The notes: generated by a model not told the origin, from the letters alone. DNA of 5,455 bases from Candidatus Bathyarchaeota archaeon (GCA_030671315.1 DAOUZW010000091.1:1-5455), one strand, 5' to 3'. Shown: positions 1 through 5,340, counted from the stretch's first letter. A program made the numbers and translations.

Positions 1-138
1 ATAGTGTGCCGTAGATGTGGCAGACACTCCTATAGTCTTTCTAATAGAAGATGCGGTGCATGTGGTTACAACTCATCAAAACGTATTAGACGTTATTCAT
101 GGCAGAACAAGAAGCTTAATAGAACAAGATTAGTCTGA
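1..138 (+). CDS. rpl37e: Large-subunit ribosomal protein eL37 (L37e), 3' part
   Basis: Reading frame 1 is open from the window edge to the TGA at 136-138 and gives the last 45 residues of eL37, a small basic zinc-binding protein of the archaeal/eukaryotic large ribosomal subunit that contacts rRNA. Two CxxC pairs are visible (Cys3/Cys6 and Cys18/Cys21 of the fragment), which together form the zinc site. The conserved block SKRIRRYSWQNKK follows, and then a short basic tail. Family members are about 60 residues long, so roughly 15-20 N-terminal residues and the start codon lie outside the window. In many archaea this gene sits behind an Lsm/Sm-like protein gene; that region is not visible here. 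The identification rests on motif and length and is secure. Confidence 0.95.
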   Translation: MVCRRCGRHSYSLSNRRCGACGYNSSKRIRRYSWQNKKLNRTRLV

Positions 139-241
139 AAATATAAGTGTGCACGTCGGATTAGACATTATCTGCAGAAGTATTGGTAAGTCTAGACTAT
201 TGTTTGAATTACGTTACATAATGATAATGAAAGAATTATAA

Positions 242-250
242 TTTTTAAAA
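242..250 (+). promoter_or_regulatory. Candidate TATA box for tRNA-Val
   Basis: An A/T-only stretch (ATTTTTAAAA region, core TTTTTAAAA) lies about 36-44 bases before the tRNA 5' end, preceded by a purine-rich GAAAGA that could help TFB recognition. Archaeal transcription usually starts about 25-27 bases after the TATA centre, which would give a short leader of roughly 12 bases before the tRNA. The surrounding DNA is AT-rich, so this is a positional inference only. Apart from this, the spacer 139-285 holds nothing I can identify. Confidence 0.35.
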
Positions 251-285
251 GTTCAAACATTTACTAGTATAGCAGGTCAGTCAAT

Positions 286-384
286 GGGCCGGTCGTCTAG
301 TCTGGATGCAGAATATGCAGGACAATTTAGGATACCTGCCTGACACGCAGGTGGTCGAGGGTTCAAATCCCTCCCGGCCCACCA
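286..384 (+). tRNA. tRNA-Val (anticodon GAC), interrupted in the D-loop, CCA encoded
   Basis: The acceptor stem pairs GGGCCGG (286-292) with CCGGCCC (374-380). The discriminator base is A381, followed by an encoded CCA (382-384). The anticodon stem is CCTGC/GCAGG (335-339/347-351) around the seven-base loop CTGACAC, placing anticodon GAC at 342-344, which reads valine GUC/GUU codons. The variable loop is TGGTC (352-356). The T arm is GAGGG/CCCTC around TTCAAAT (357-373). The D stem is GTCT (295-298) with GGAT (330-333), two Watson-Crick pairs flanked by G-U pairs. The D region is about 21 bases too long. Removing 306-326 gives a normal D-loop, AGTCTGGTTA, with the conserved A14, G18, G19 and A21. 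I therefore read the gene as intron-containing. The fit everywhere else is so good that a tRNA pseudogene is unlikely. Confidence 0.93.
306..326 (+). other. Putative 20-21 nt archaeal tRNA intron in the D-loop (after G19)
   Basis: The extra D-loop bases fold as a bulge-helix-bulge, the structure recognised by the archaeal splicing endonuclease. The central 4-bp helix is GTCT 300-303 with GGAC 320-323 (one G-U). The 5' bulge is G304 G305 A306. The inner helix is TGCA 307-310 with TGCA 316-319, closing a five-base loop GAATA. The 3' bulge is AAT or AATT, from 324. An outer helix of four pairs can form from TCTA 296-299 with TAGG 328-331 if the 3' bulge has four bases. Cutting after the second base of each bulge gives a 20-nt intron (306-325). 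A 21-nt intron (306-326) gives the more usual D-loop length. Archaeal tRNA introns mostly lie at 37/38, so this is a non-canonical site. The exact ends are uncertain by one base. Confidence 0.78.
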
Positions 385-387
385 TCT

Positions 388-400
388 TATTCTATTTTCC
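388..400 (+). terminator. Candidate T-rich terminator after tRNA-Val
   Basis: A pyrimidine-rich, T-dominated stretch (TTATTCTATTTTCC) starts four bases after the encoded CCA. Archaeal RNA polymerase terminates readily at T-rich runs without a hairpin, so this could end the tRNA transcript. The longest run is only four T, so the call is weak. Confidence 0.3.
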
Positions 401-466
401 GTCTTCACCGCGCACATCTCCCAGAATAGTCAATATTTGAATTCCCGCTTTCCAATTACCAGACAA

Positions 467-479
467 GAAAAGTTTATCT
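467..479 (+). promoter_or_regulatory. Candidate BRE/TATA promoter of the thermosome operon
   Basis: GAAAAG (467-472) followed directly by TTTATCT (473-479) resembles a purine-rich TFB recognition element next to an archaeal TATA box. A start about 25 bases further on, near 500, would leave a leader of roughly 28 bases before the TTG start at 528, with room for the Shine-Dalgarno site. I see no clear heat-shock operator dyad next to it. The identification is positional. Confidence 0.35.
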
Positions 480-513
480 GTTAAGCGTGGAGAGTCGATA
501 TTCGCATAATTAT

Positions 514-519
514 AAGGTG
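514..519 (+). promoter_or_regulatory. Shine-Dalgarno site supporting the TTG start of thermosome gene 1
   Basis: AAGGTG at 514-519 is complementary to the anti-Shine-Dalgarno end of archaeal 16S rRNA and lies eight bases before the TTG at 528. No in-frame ATG lies nearby, and the family motif QPILILKEGT begins only six residues after this start. The site therefore supports TTG as the real initiation codon. Confidence 0.7.
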
Positions 520-527
520 TATAGAAA

Positions 528-2216
528 TTGTCGTATTTAACAGGTCAACCGATACTGATCCTCAAGGAAGGTACCTCGAGGACAAGAGGTAAGGAAGCTA
601 AACGGTCAAACATAACGGCGGCAAAGATAATCGCCGAAGTTGTCAAATCAACTCTGGGACCCAGAGGAATGGACAAAATGCTTGTTGATAGTCTAGGAGA
701 TGTCACCATTACTAATGATGGCGCAACAATCCTTGACGAAATCGATGTGCAGAATCCTGCTGCCAAGATGATGGTGGAAATTGCCAAAACACAAGATGAT
801 GAAGTTGGAGATGGAACAACAACAGCCGTTGTCCTTGCGGGTGAACTATTAAAAAACGCCGAGGAGCTAATTGACAATAATATTCATGCAACAACGATAA
901 TTTCCGGATACAAGAAAGCAGCAGACGAGGCTATGAGAATTCTTGACGAAATTTCGAAGCCGGTAGACCTTGATGATAAGGTGACACTCAAGAAAGCAGC
1001 TATGACGGCTTTACATAGCAAGAACATCGGAGGGGCGCGAGAACATTTTGCAGAGATTGCTGTTGATTCCATGAAACAGGTCACAGAACAGAGAGGCGAG
1101 ATATTAATGGCAGACGTAGACAATGTTCAATTAGTAAAAAAGATTGGGAAGAGCGTCCTTGACACGCAACTCATCAGAGGCATAATAATTGATAAAGAGA
1201 TAGTGCATCATGGGATGCCCAAGAGCATAAAGAGCCCCAAAATAGCGTTACTCAACATGGCACTTGAGGTTGAGAAAACAGAATTTAGTGCAGAGATTAG
1301 AATAAGCGACCCTGAACAGATGCAAGCATTCTTAGATGAAGAGACAAACATTCTCAAAGAAATGGTTGATAAAGTGAAATCTTCTGGCGCAAACGTACTT
1401 CTCTGCCAGAAAGGAATAGACGACGTCGCCCAACACTTCCTAGCCAAAGAAGGCATAGTAGCTATAAGAAGAATAAAAGAATCAGACATGGAGAAGCTGG
1501 CTAGAGCAACTGGCGGAAAAATAGTCACAAACTTAGAAGGACTATCTAAGAAAGAGCTTGGCGAGGCAGGACTTATGGAAGAGAGGAGATTGGGTGAAGA
1601 TAAAATGGTATTTATTGAGGAATGCAAGAACCCACGTTCAGTTAGCATACTGATAAGAGCAGGACTTGAGAGATCTGTTGACGAAGCTGAACGAGCTCTC
1701 AATGATGCACTTTTTGTCGTCAGCGATATAGTCGGTAAGAACAGGATTGTAGTTGGAGGCGGTGCGACGGAAGTCGAAGTTGCCAAGAGAATTAAAGAAT
1801 ATGCTCCCAAGATTGGAGGGAGAGAACAAATGGCAATTGAGAAGTTTGCTGATGCACTTGAATCAATACCCAAATATTTAGCTGAGAACGCAGGTCTCGA
1901 CCCTGTCGACATAATGGTTGCACTAAAGGCAGCACACGCCGAATCCACTGGTCAGACTACTGGCGTTGACGTATATTCGGGAAAGACCAAAGACATGTTG
2001 AAAGAAGGAATTATCGAGCCGGTCAGCGTCAAAGAACATGCTATAAGATCTGCTGTGGAGTCAGCCTCAATGATACTAAGAATAGATGATGTAATAGCAG
2101 CATCAAAGAGCGCAGCCCCACCACCAGGTGGTGGCATGGGCGGAATGCCACCCGGCATGGGCGGAATGCCACCCGGCATGGGCGGAATGCCACCCGGTAT
2201 GGGCGGAATGATGTAA
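528..2216 (+). CDS. thsA: Thermosome (group II chaperonin) subunit with Gly-Gly-Met tail
   Basis: A complete 562-residue subunit of the archaeal thermosome, the cytosolic ATP-driven double-ring chaperonin related to eukaryotic CCT/TCP-1, which encloses unfolded proteins under a built-in lid. The order is normal: N-terminal equatorial half with LGPRGMDKM (43-51), NDGAT (63-67) and the nucleotide-binding GDGTTT (94-99); intermediate domain; apical domain and helical protrusion (about 215-370); then the second intermediate and equatorial half, with the probable catalytic Asp in ALNDAL (Asp393) and the GGGATEVEVAK loop (410-420). The C-terminus is a Gly/Met/Pro tail built from PPGMGGM repeats, similar in kind to the GGM tail of GroEL, which lies in the central cavity. 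The start is TTG, backed by a Shine-Dalgarno site. The gene ends in two in-frame TAA codons. It is the first gene of a two-gene operon. The subunit name (alpha or beta) is assigned by order only. Confidence 0.97.
   Translation: MSYLTGQPILILKEGTSRTRGKEAKRSNITAAKIIAEVVKSTLGPRGMDKMLVDSLGDVTITNDGATILDEIDVQNPAAKMMVEIAKTQDDEVGDGTTTAVVLAGELLKNAEELIDNNIHATTIISGYKKAADEAMRILDEISKPVDLDDKVTLKKAAMTALHSKNIGGAREHFAEIAVDSMKQVTEQRGEILMADVDNVQLVKKIGKSVLDTQLIRGIIIDKEIVHHGMPKSIKSPKIALLNMALEVEKTEFSAEIRISDPEQMQAFLDEETNILKEMVDKVKSSGANVLLCQKGIDDVAQHFLAKEGIVAIRRIKESDMEKLARATGGKIVTNLEGLSKKELGEAGLMEERRLGEDKMVFIEECKNPRSVSILIRAGLERSVDEAERALNDALFVVSDIVGKNRIVVGGGATEVEVAKRIKEYAPKIGGREQMAIEKFADALESIPKYLAENAGLDPVDIMVALKAAHAESTGQTTGVDVYSGKTKDMLKEGIIEPVSVKEHAIRSAVESASMILRIDDVIAASKSAAPPPGGGMGGMPPGMGGMPPGMGGMPPGMGGMM
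1362..1452 (+). repeat. Near-identical tract shared with thermosome gene 2 (copy 1)
   Basis: These 91 bases match 3082-3172 with only two differences, both silent (a Ser and a Gly codon), including an uninterrupted 64-base identity (1389-1452). They encode apical-domain residues 279-308. By hand count, the 60 bases before and the 81 bases after are each only about 65% identical between the two genes. The abrupt borders point to gene conversion between the paralogues. Confidence 0.9.
2133..2210 (+). repeat. In-frame 21-bp tandem repeats coding the PPGMGGM tail
   Basis: Three consecutive 21-base units (2133-2153, 2154-2174, 2175-2195) are identical at the DNA level, and a fourth partial unit (2196-2210) differs by one base in its first codon. 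Each unit encodes seven residues, GMGGMPP in this phase, so unit gain or loss keeps the frame. They form the disordered C-terminal tail of the first thermosome subunit. Their near identity suggests recent expansion by slippage or unequal exchange. Confidence 0.93.
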
Positions 2217-2219
2217 TAA

Positions 2220-2226
2220 AAGGTGA
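2220..2226 (+). promoter_or_regulatory. Shine-Dalgarno site of thermosome gene 2
   Basis: AAGGTGA lies in the 16-base gap between the two chaperonin genes, six bases before the ATG at 2233. It favours that ATG over the in-frame ATG at 2245, and suggests that the second subunit is initiated independently on a shared mRNA. Confidence 0.75.
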
Positions 2227-2232
2227 AAAAAA

Positions 2233-3879
2233 ATGACTGAAGCGATGGCAGCAAGAATTGGTGGACAACCAGTTTTAATATTGAAGGAAGGAACAGACAG
2301 GAGTACAGGTAGAGAAGCTCTACATTCCAACATTCAGGCAGCACGAGCGGTTGCTGAAGCAGTCAAATCTGCACTAGGACCAAAAGGCATGGATAAGATG
2401 CTTGTCGCCAGTTTCGGAGATGTCACAATAACAAATGATGGCGCGACAATTCTAAAAGAGATGGATGTACAGAATCCAGCTGCCAAAATGATGGTAGATG
2501 TTTCCAAAACACAAGACCAAGAAGTTGGAGACGGCACCACAACATCGGTAGTGCTTGCGTCGGAATTATTGACTAAAGCCGAGGAACTAGTAGACAAGGA
2601 TGTTCATCCAACAATCATAGTTGATGGGTACAGACAAGCAACTGAAAGAGCTCTAGAGATCTTGGATGAGATCGCCATAAAAGTTGAGCCAAATGATAAA
2701 AAAGCTCTTCGAGATGTAGCAGTTACATCTCAAGCCAGTAAATTATTGTCGGAGAATGCCGAGGACATAGCGAATATTGCGATCGATGCAATCCTCCAAG
2801 TTGCGGAACAAACTCCTGAAGGATGGAGAGCTGATGTTGAAGACATCAAAGTCGAGAAAAAAGCTGGTGGCTCTCTAGCAGATACAAAACTGATCAACGG
2901 TTTAGTGATAGACAAGGAAGTCGTACACTCTGGAATGCTCAAAAGCATTAAGAATCCAAAAATAGCACTGTTGAATTCTGCCCTTGAAGTAGAGAAGACC
3001 GAATTTGATGCAAAAATCAATATCCAGAGACCTGAACAGATGAAAGCCTTTCTTGATGAGGAAGAGAAAATCCTCAGAGATATGGTTGATAAAGTGAAAT
3101 CTTCAGGAGCAAACGTACTTCTCTGCCAGAAAGGAATAGACGACGTCGCCCAACACTTCCTAGCCAAAGAAGAAATTGTAGCGATAAGGAGAGTCAGTGA
3201 GAAGGACATAGAGAAACTATCAAAGGCGACAGGCGGTAAGATTGTGACAAATATTGATGACCTCAAATCCGAAGATCTTGGAAAAGCAGACCTTTTCGAA
3301 GAGAGAAAGATCTCAAACGATAAAATGATATTCATTGAAGGATGCAAGAATCCTAAAGCAGTGGCAATACTCATAAGAGGGGGAACAGAGCGAATCATCA
3401 ATGAGGCCGAGCGTTCAATTCATGATGCACTATGTGTTGTCAGAGACGTTATACGCGAGCCTAGAATAGTAGCGGGCGGAGGAGCACCAGAACTTGAAGT
3501 TTCTTCCCAACTTAGAAGATTTGCTGAGAAACTTACAGGAAAGGAACAGCTAGCTGTAATATGCTACGCTGAAGCTTTGGAAGTCATACCAATGACTTTA
3601 GCCGAGAATGCTGGACTTGATCCTATAGACATTCTTGTTGAGCTTAGATCAATGCATGAGAAAGGTGAGAAGTGGGCTGGCGTAGATGTTCATAAAGGAA
3701 AAGTCATGGACATGACAAAATTAAATGTATATGAGCCCCTTGCCGTCAAATCGCAGGTTGTGAAATCAGCTAGTGAAGCAGCTTCAATGATATTGAGAAT
3801 TGATGACGTCATATCTGCTTCCAAACCTAAAGATACTCCTCCTGGACCGCCAGGTGGAGACTCCTCAGAATTTGACTAA
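2233..3879 (+). CDS. thsB: Thermosome (group II chaperonin) subunit with short acidic tail
   Basis: A complete 548-residue paralogue of the preceding gene and probably its partner in a mixed double-ring thermosome. The same landmarks are present: LGPKGMDKM (48-56), NDGAT (68-72), nucleotide-binding GDGTTT (99-104), the apical domain with SGANVLLCQKGIDDVAQHF (291-309), the catalytic-type Asp in SIHDAL (Asp398), and the GGGAPELEVS loop (415-424). The ATPase therefore looks intact. The tail is DTPPGPPGGDSSEFD: Pro/Gly-rich and acidic, without Gly-Gly-Met repeats, which clearly distinguishes it from subunit 1. The ATG is chosen because of the Shine-Dalgarno site just before it. The gene follows subunit 1 after 16 bases and ends before a hairpin with a T-run. 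Residues 284-313 are identical to subunit 1 because of a converted tract. The subunit letter is arbitrary. Confidence 0.97.
   Translation: MTEAMAARIGGQPVLILKEGTDRSTGREALHSNIQAARAVAEAVKSALGPKGMDKMLVASFGDVTITNDGATILKEMDVQNPAAKMMVDVSKTQDQEVGDGTTTSVVLASELLTKAEELVDKDVHPTIIVDGYRQATERALEILDEIAIKVEPNDKKALRDVAVTSQASKLLSENAEDIANIAIDAILQVAEQTPEGWRADVEDIKVEKKAGGSLADTKLINGLVIDKEVVHSGMLKSIKNPKIALLNSALEVEKTEFDAKINIQRPEQMKAFLDEEEKILRDMVDKVKSSGANVLLCQKGIDDVAQHFLAKEEIVAIRRVSEKDIEKLSKATGGKIVTNIDDLKSEDLGKADLFEERKISNDKMIFIEGCKNPKAVAILIRGGTERIINEAERSIHDALCVVRDVIREPRIVAGGGAPELEVSSQLRRFAEKLTGKEQLAVICYAEALEVIPMTLAENAGLDPIDILVELRSMHEKGEKWAGVDVHKGKVMDMTKLNVYEPLAVKSQVVKSASEAASMILRIDDVISASKPKDTPPGPPGGDSSEFD
3082..3172 (+). 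repeat. Near-identical tract shared with thermosome gene 1 (copy 2)
   Basis: Partner of 1362-1452, two silent differences in 91 bases. It codes for residues 284-313 of subunit 2 in the apical domain. The direction of transfer cannot be told from this window alone. Confidence 0.9.
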
Positions 3880-3888
3880 ATTTTAATT

Positions 3889-3928
3889 GCTGCACCATTT
3901 AGTTGGTGTAGCTTCAAATCTTTTTTTT
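3889..3928 (+). terminator. Hairpin plus T8 run ending the thermosome operon
   Basis: GCTGCACCA (3889-3897) pairs with TGGTGTAGC (3904-3912), nine base pairs including one G-U, around the six-base loop TTTAGT. Eight bases later comes a run of eight T (3921-3928). It starts ten bases after the stop codon of the second chaperonin gene, exactly where an operon should end. In archaea the T-run alone is normally enough to terminate; the hairpin may add efficiency or protect the mRNA 3' end. The long gap between stem and T-run differs from a bacterial intrinsic terminator. Confidence 0.75.
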
Positions 3929-3931
3929 AAT

Positions 3932-3947
3932 TGAATTCCAGAATTCA
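3932..3947. repeat. Short palindrome TGAATTC-CA-GAATTCA
   Basis: Two seven-base arms, TGAATTC and GAATTCA, are perfectly inverted around a two-base centre. The dyad sits just after the operon terminator and about 124 bases before the next gene. It could be an operator for a dimeric regulator, but in AT-rich DNA it could also be chance. Confidence 0.5.
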
Positions 3948-3968
3948 TATGTTAAATTCTGATTTATT

Positions 3969-3991
3969 GCAATATTTATGAACAATATTGC
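3969..3991. repeat. Perfect 8-bp inverted repeat GCAATATT-N7-AATATTGC
   Basis: The arms 3969-3976 and 3984-3991 are exact inverted complements separated by TATGAAC. The dyad lies upstream of the candidate TATA boxes for the 4071 gene. Its arm centres are about 15 bases apart, so it may be an operator or enhancer-type site for that gene, or an RNA hairpin in readthrough transcripts. No known regulator can be assigned. Confidence 0.55.
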
Positions 3992-4002
3992 TGATGAGGA
4001 AA

Positions 4003-4024
4003 TTATATTAATCAATGTTTAAAT
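4003..4024 (+). promoter_or_regulatory. Candidate TATA boxes for the 4071 gene
   Basis: Two A/T-rich elements could serve. TTATATTA at 4003-4010 is preceded by a purine-rich GAGGAAA resembling a TFB recognition element. TTTAAAT at 4018-4024 lies closer to the gene. Starts about 25 bases downstream would fall near 4032 or 4047, leaving leaders of about 40 or 25 bases. I cannot decide between them. Confidence 0.35.
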
Positions 4025-4060
4025 GGTCCCTTACATAAAACGTTATAATAATCTACCTTC

Positions 4061-4068
4061 GGTGAGGT
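4061..4068 (+). promoter_or_regulatory. Shine-Dalgarno site supporting the TTG start at 4071
   Basis: GGTGAGGT ends two bases before the TTG; its GGTGA core ends five bases before it. The reading frame that starts there immediately gives a convincing signal peptide, so TTG is accepted as the start. Confidence 0.65.
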
Positions 4069-4070
4069 AA

Positions 4071-5315
4071 TTGAGGTTTTCATTGGTACTAATTATCAGT
4101 ATATTGTGTATACTTTCATCTTCATGTATAGGTTTAGAATCAATACGAGATGTAGAAGCATATACTGATTACTATGTGCCTGTTTACTATCCCTACTCTA
4201 CTTATTCAAGTCGCAATAATTATTTTGTAACTATATCAATATCAGACATACCATCAGATCGCTCAACTTCTATTCAGATTAATGGCAATGATGAAGGAAC
4301 TATTCAGGGAGGATCCTCACGAGAATTCGAAGTTAGAAGTACAGAATCACATATCTTCCAAGTTCAAGAATATGTATCTGGACCCGAAGGAGTCAGATAT
4401 GTTTGCCGTGAAAATTCTTGGACTTTTGAGAAAACTCAGACAAATGATTACTCTTACAATTATCCATATTATTACCCGTACTATTACTATACCTCGCCAC
4501 ATTACTATGAAAATAATTCATACTCTCCGGCAGTCCATACTTACTATTACTATCCTGGAGCGTATTACTACCCATATTATTATCCAAGCTCAACAAGATC
4601 TACGCTCGAAGCTTCACATACTTTCTCTTATGAACCTGAATACATGTTGACGGTTGATAACGCATATGGCCAGTCAATCGACAAGGCAGGTTGGTGGCAA
4701 AAGAGTACGGTAGTTACATTATCAACATCAGAGAGAGTAGAGCAATCTGATCAGGAAAGAAAAGTGTTCAAGGCATGGAACATTGATGGCACCGAGATGG
4801 TTAGCAATACAATAACGTTGACTATGAACAAGCCTTACAAAGTCAGATCAATATACCAATCAGAATACAACGTCCAAGTAGACTCAGAGCTTGGTCGTCC
4901 GCAAGGATCTGGCTGGTATCGAGAAGATTCCATGGTAACCATATCTGTCAACCCTGAAGTTGCTATGACTGGATTCTGGGGTTCAATAGGAGCCAAGAAT
5001 GTTTTTGATAGATGGAATGGAATGACAAGTGGAGATCAATTCAGTCCCACGACCGAGATCGTGATAGAGAACCCGATGGTTTTAACAGCAATGTGGCGTT
5101 CAGATTATTCAATGGCATATATTACCTTAGCAATAATATTGAGCGTAATATTGATTTTAATCATCGTTGGAATCATAGTCTCAATGCGAGGGTTTCCAGA
5201 ATTTCAAAGAAGAGCTCCATCCTCCGCGCTTGACAATCTAAATATTAGATATAGTCAAGGCGAGATTACCAGAGAAGAATATTTAAAGATAAAAAAAGAC
5301 ATTCATAAATCCTAA
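4071..5315 (+). CDS. Exported membrane-anchored beta-repeat protein with Tyr-rich insert and SHOCT-like tail
   Basis: A 414-residue protein whose function I do not recognise. Residues 1-21 form a signal peptide (Arg2, then a hydrophobic core). An N-terminal beta-rich segment (about 51-124) contains SISDIPSDRSTSIQINGN and ends in CRENSWTFE. Residues 127-171 are a low-complexity stretch with 23 Tyr in 45 residues, in runs such as PYYYPYYYY. Two beta repeats follow (about 190-262 and 265-345), each opening with a Y-x-V/L-x-V-D strand, then Gly-Trp (GWW 207-209, GWY 281-283), then a Phe-x-x-Trp (FKAW, FDRW). Such repeats are known from surface proteins of Thermoproteota. A transmembrane helix (348-371) is followed by a cytoplasmic tail whose last 30 residues (LDNLNIRYSQGEITREEYLKIKKDI) resemble a SHOCT domain, a short oligomerisation motif. 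The bulk should therefore face outward. The lipobox match before Cys19 (SSSC) is weak. It seems to be transcribed alone. A role at the cell surface, in adhesion or envelope structure, is a guess. Confidence 0.85.
   Translation: MRFSLVLIISILCILSSSCIGLESIRDVEAYTDYYVPVYYPYSTYSSRNNYFVTISISDIPSDRSTSIQINGNDEGTIQGGSSREFEVRSTESHIFQVQEYVSGPEGVRYVCRENSWTFEKTQTNDYSYNYPYYYPYYYYTSPHYYENNSYSPAVHTYYYYPGAYYYPYYYPSSTRSTLEASHTFSYEPEYMLTVDNAYGQSIDKAGWWQKSTVVTLSTSERVEQSDQERKVFKAWNIDGTEMVSNTITLTMNKPYKVRSIYQSEYNVQVDSELGRPQGSGWYREDSMVTISVNPEVAMTGFWGSIGAKNVFDRWNGMTSGDQFSPTTEIVIENPMVLTAMWRSDYSMAYITLAIILSVILILIIVGIIVSMRGFPEFQRRAPSSALDNLNIRYSQGEITREEYLKIKKDIHKS
4446..4584 (+). repeat. Low-complexity Tyr-codon tract
   Basis: A run of TAT/TAC codons with interspersed CCA/CCG/CCC encodes the Tyr/Pro-rich stretch of the membrane protein (residues 126-171). 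TAT and TAC are mixed irregularly, so the tract is not a pure short-unit repeat at the DNA level. This argues that the Tyr content is kept by selection rather than by very recent slippage. Confidence 0.7.
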
Positions 5316-5320
5316 ACCAT

Positions 5321-5340
5321 TCCTCTTTTCTATTAAAAAT
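5321..5340. terminator. Candidate bidirectional A/T-rich terminator
   Basis: On the plus strand TCCTCTTTTCT follows the stop of the membrane-protein gene by about five bases. On the minus strand the A-run at 5334-5338 reads as five T just beyond the end of the possible convergent gene. Both are short T-tracts of the kind archaeal RNA polymerase can terminate on. There is no hairpin. Confidence 0.35.

Noticed and set aside
163..199. TAGAC...GTCTA inverted repeat in the spacer after eL37, considered as a terminator or small RNA
   Set aside because: Only five base pairs with a loop of more than 20 bases, no T-run after it and no C/D or H/ACA box pattern. It is compatible with chance.
295..323. 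Alternative D arm GTCT/GGAC (295-298 with 320-323) with a long loop and no intron
   Set aside because: It would leave 11 bases (324-334) between the D stem and the anticodon stem, where a tRNA has one. GTCT/GGAT with the insert removed gives normal spacing throughout.
335..351. Reading the tRNA as tRNA-Asp because of a TGACAC motif near the anticodon
   Set aside because: The five-pair stem fixes a seven-base loop CTGACAC, so positions 34-36 are GAC (valine). The A discriminator and the GGG start of the acceptor also suit valine.
1208..1948. 246-codon open frame on the minus strand inside thermosome gene 1, and a similar 223-codon frame (2730-3401) inside gene 2
   Set aside because: Both lie antisense to clearly coding chaperonin genes in the same relative frame. 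Their peptides are Ser/Leu-rich shadows, and they resemble each other only because the sense genes are paralogues.
4071..4131. Lipoprotein signal (lipid attachment at Cys19) in the Tyr-rich protein
   Set aside because: The residues before Cys19 are Ser-Ser-Ser, so the usual Leu at -3 is missing, and the protein already has a C-terminal membrane anchor. An ordinary signal peptide is more likely.
4282..4650. 122-codon plus-strand frame overlapping the Tyr-rich protein
   Set aside because: It is a +1 shadow of the TAT/TAC-rich tract giving Ile/Thr-rich low-complexity sequence. It has no convincing ribosome site and lies wholly within a better-supported gene.
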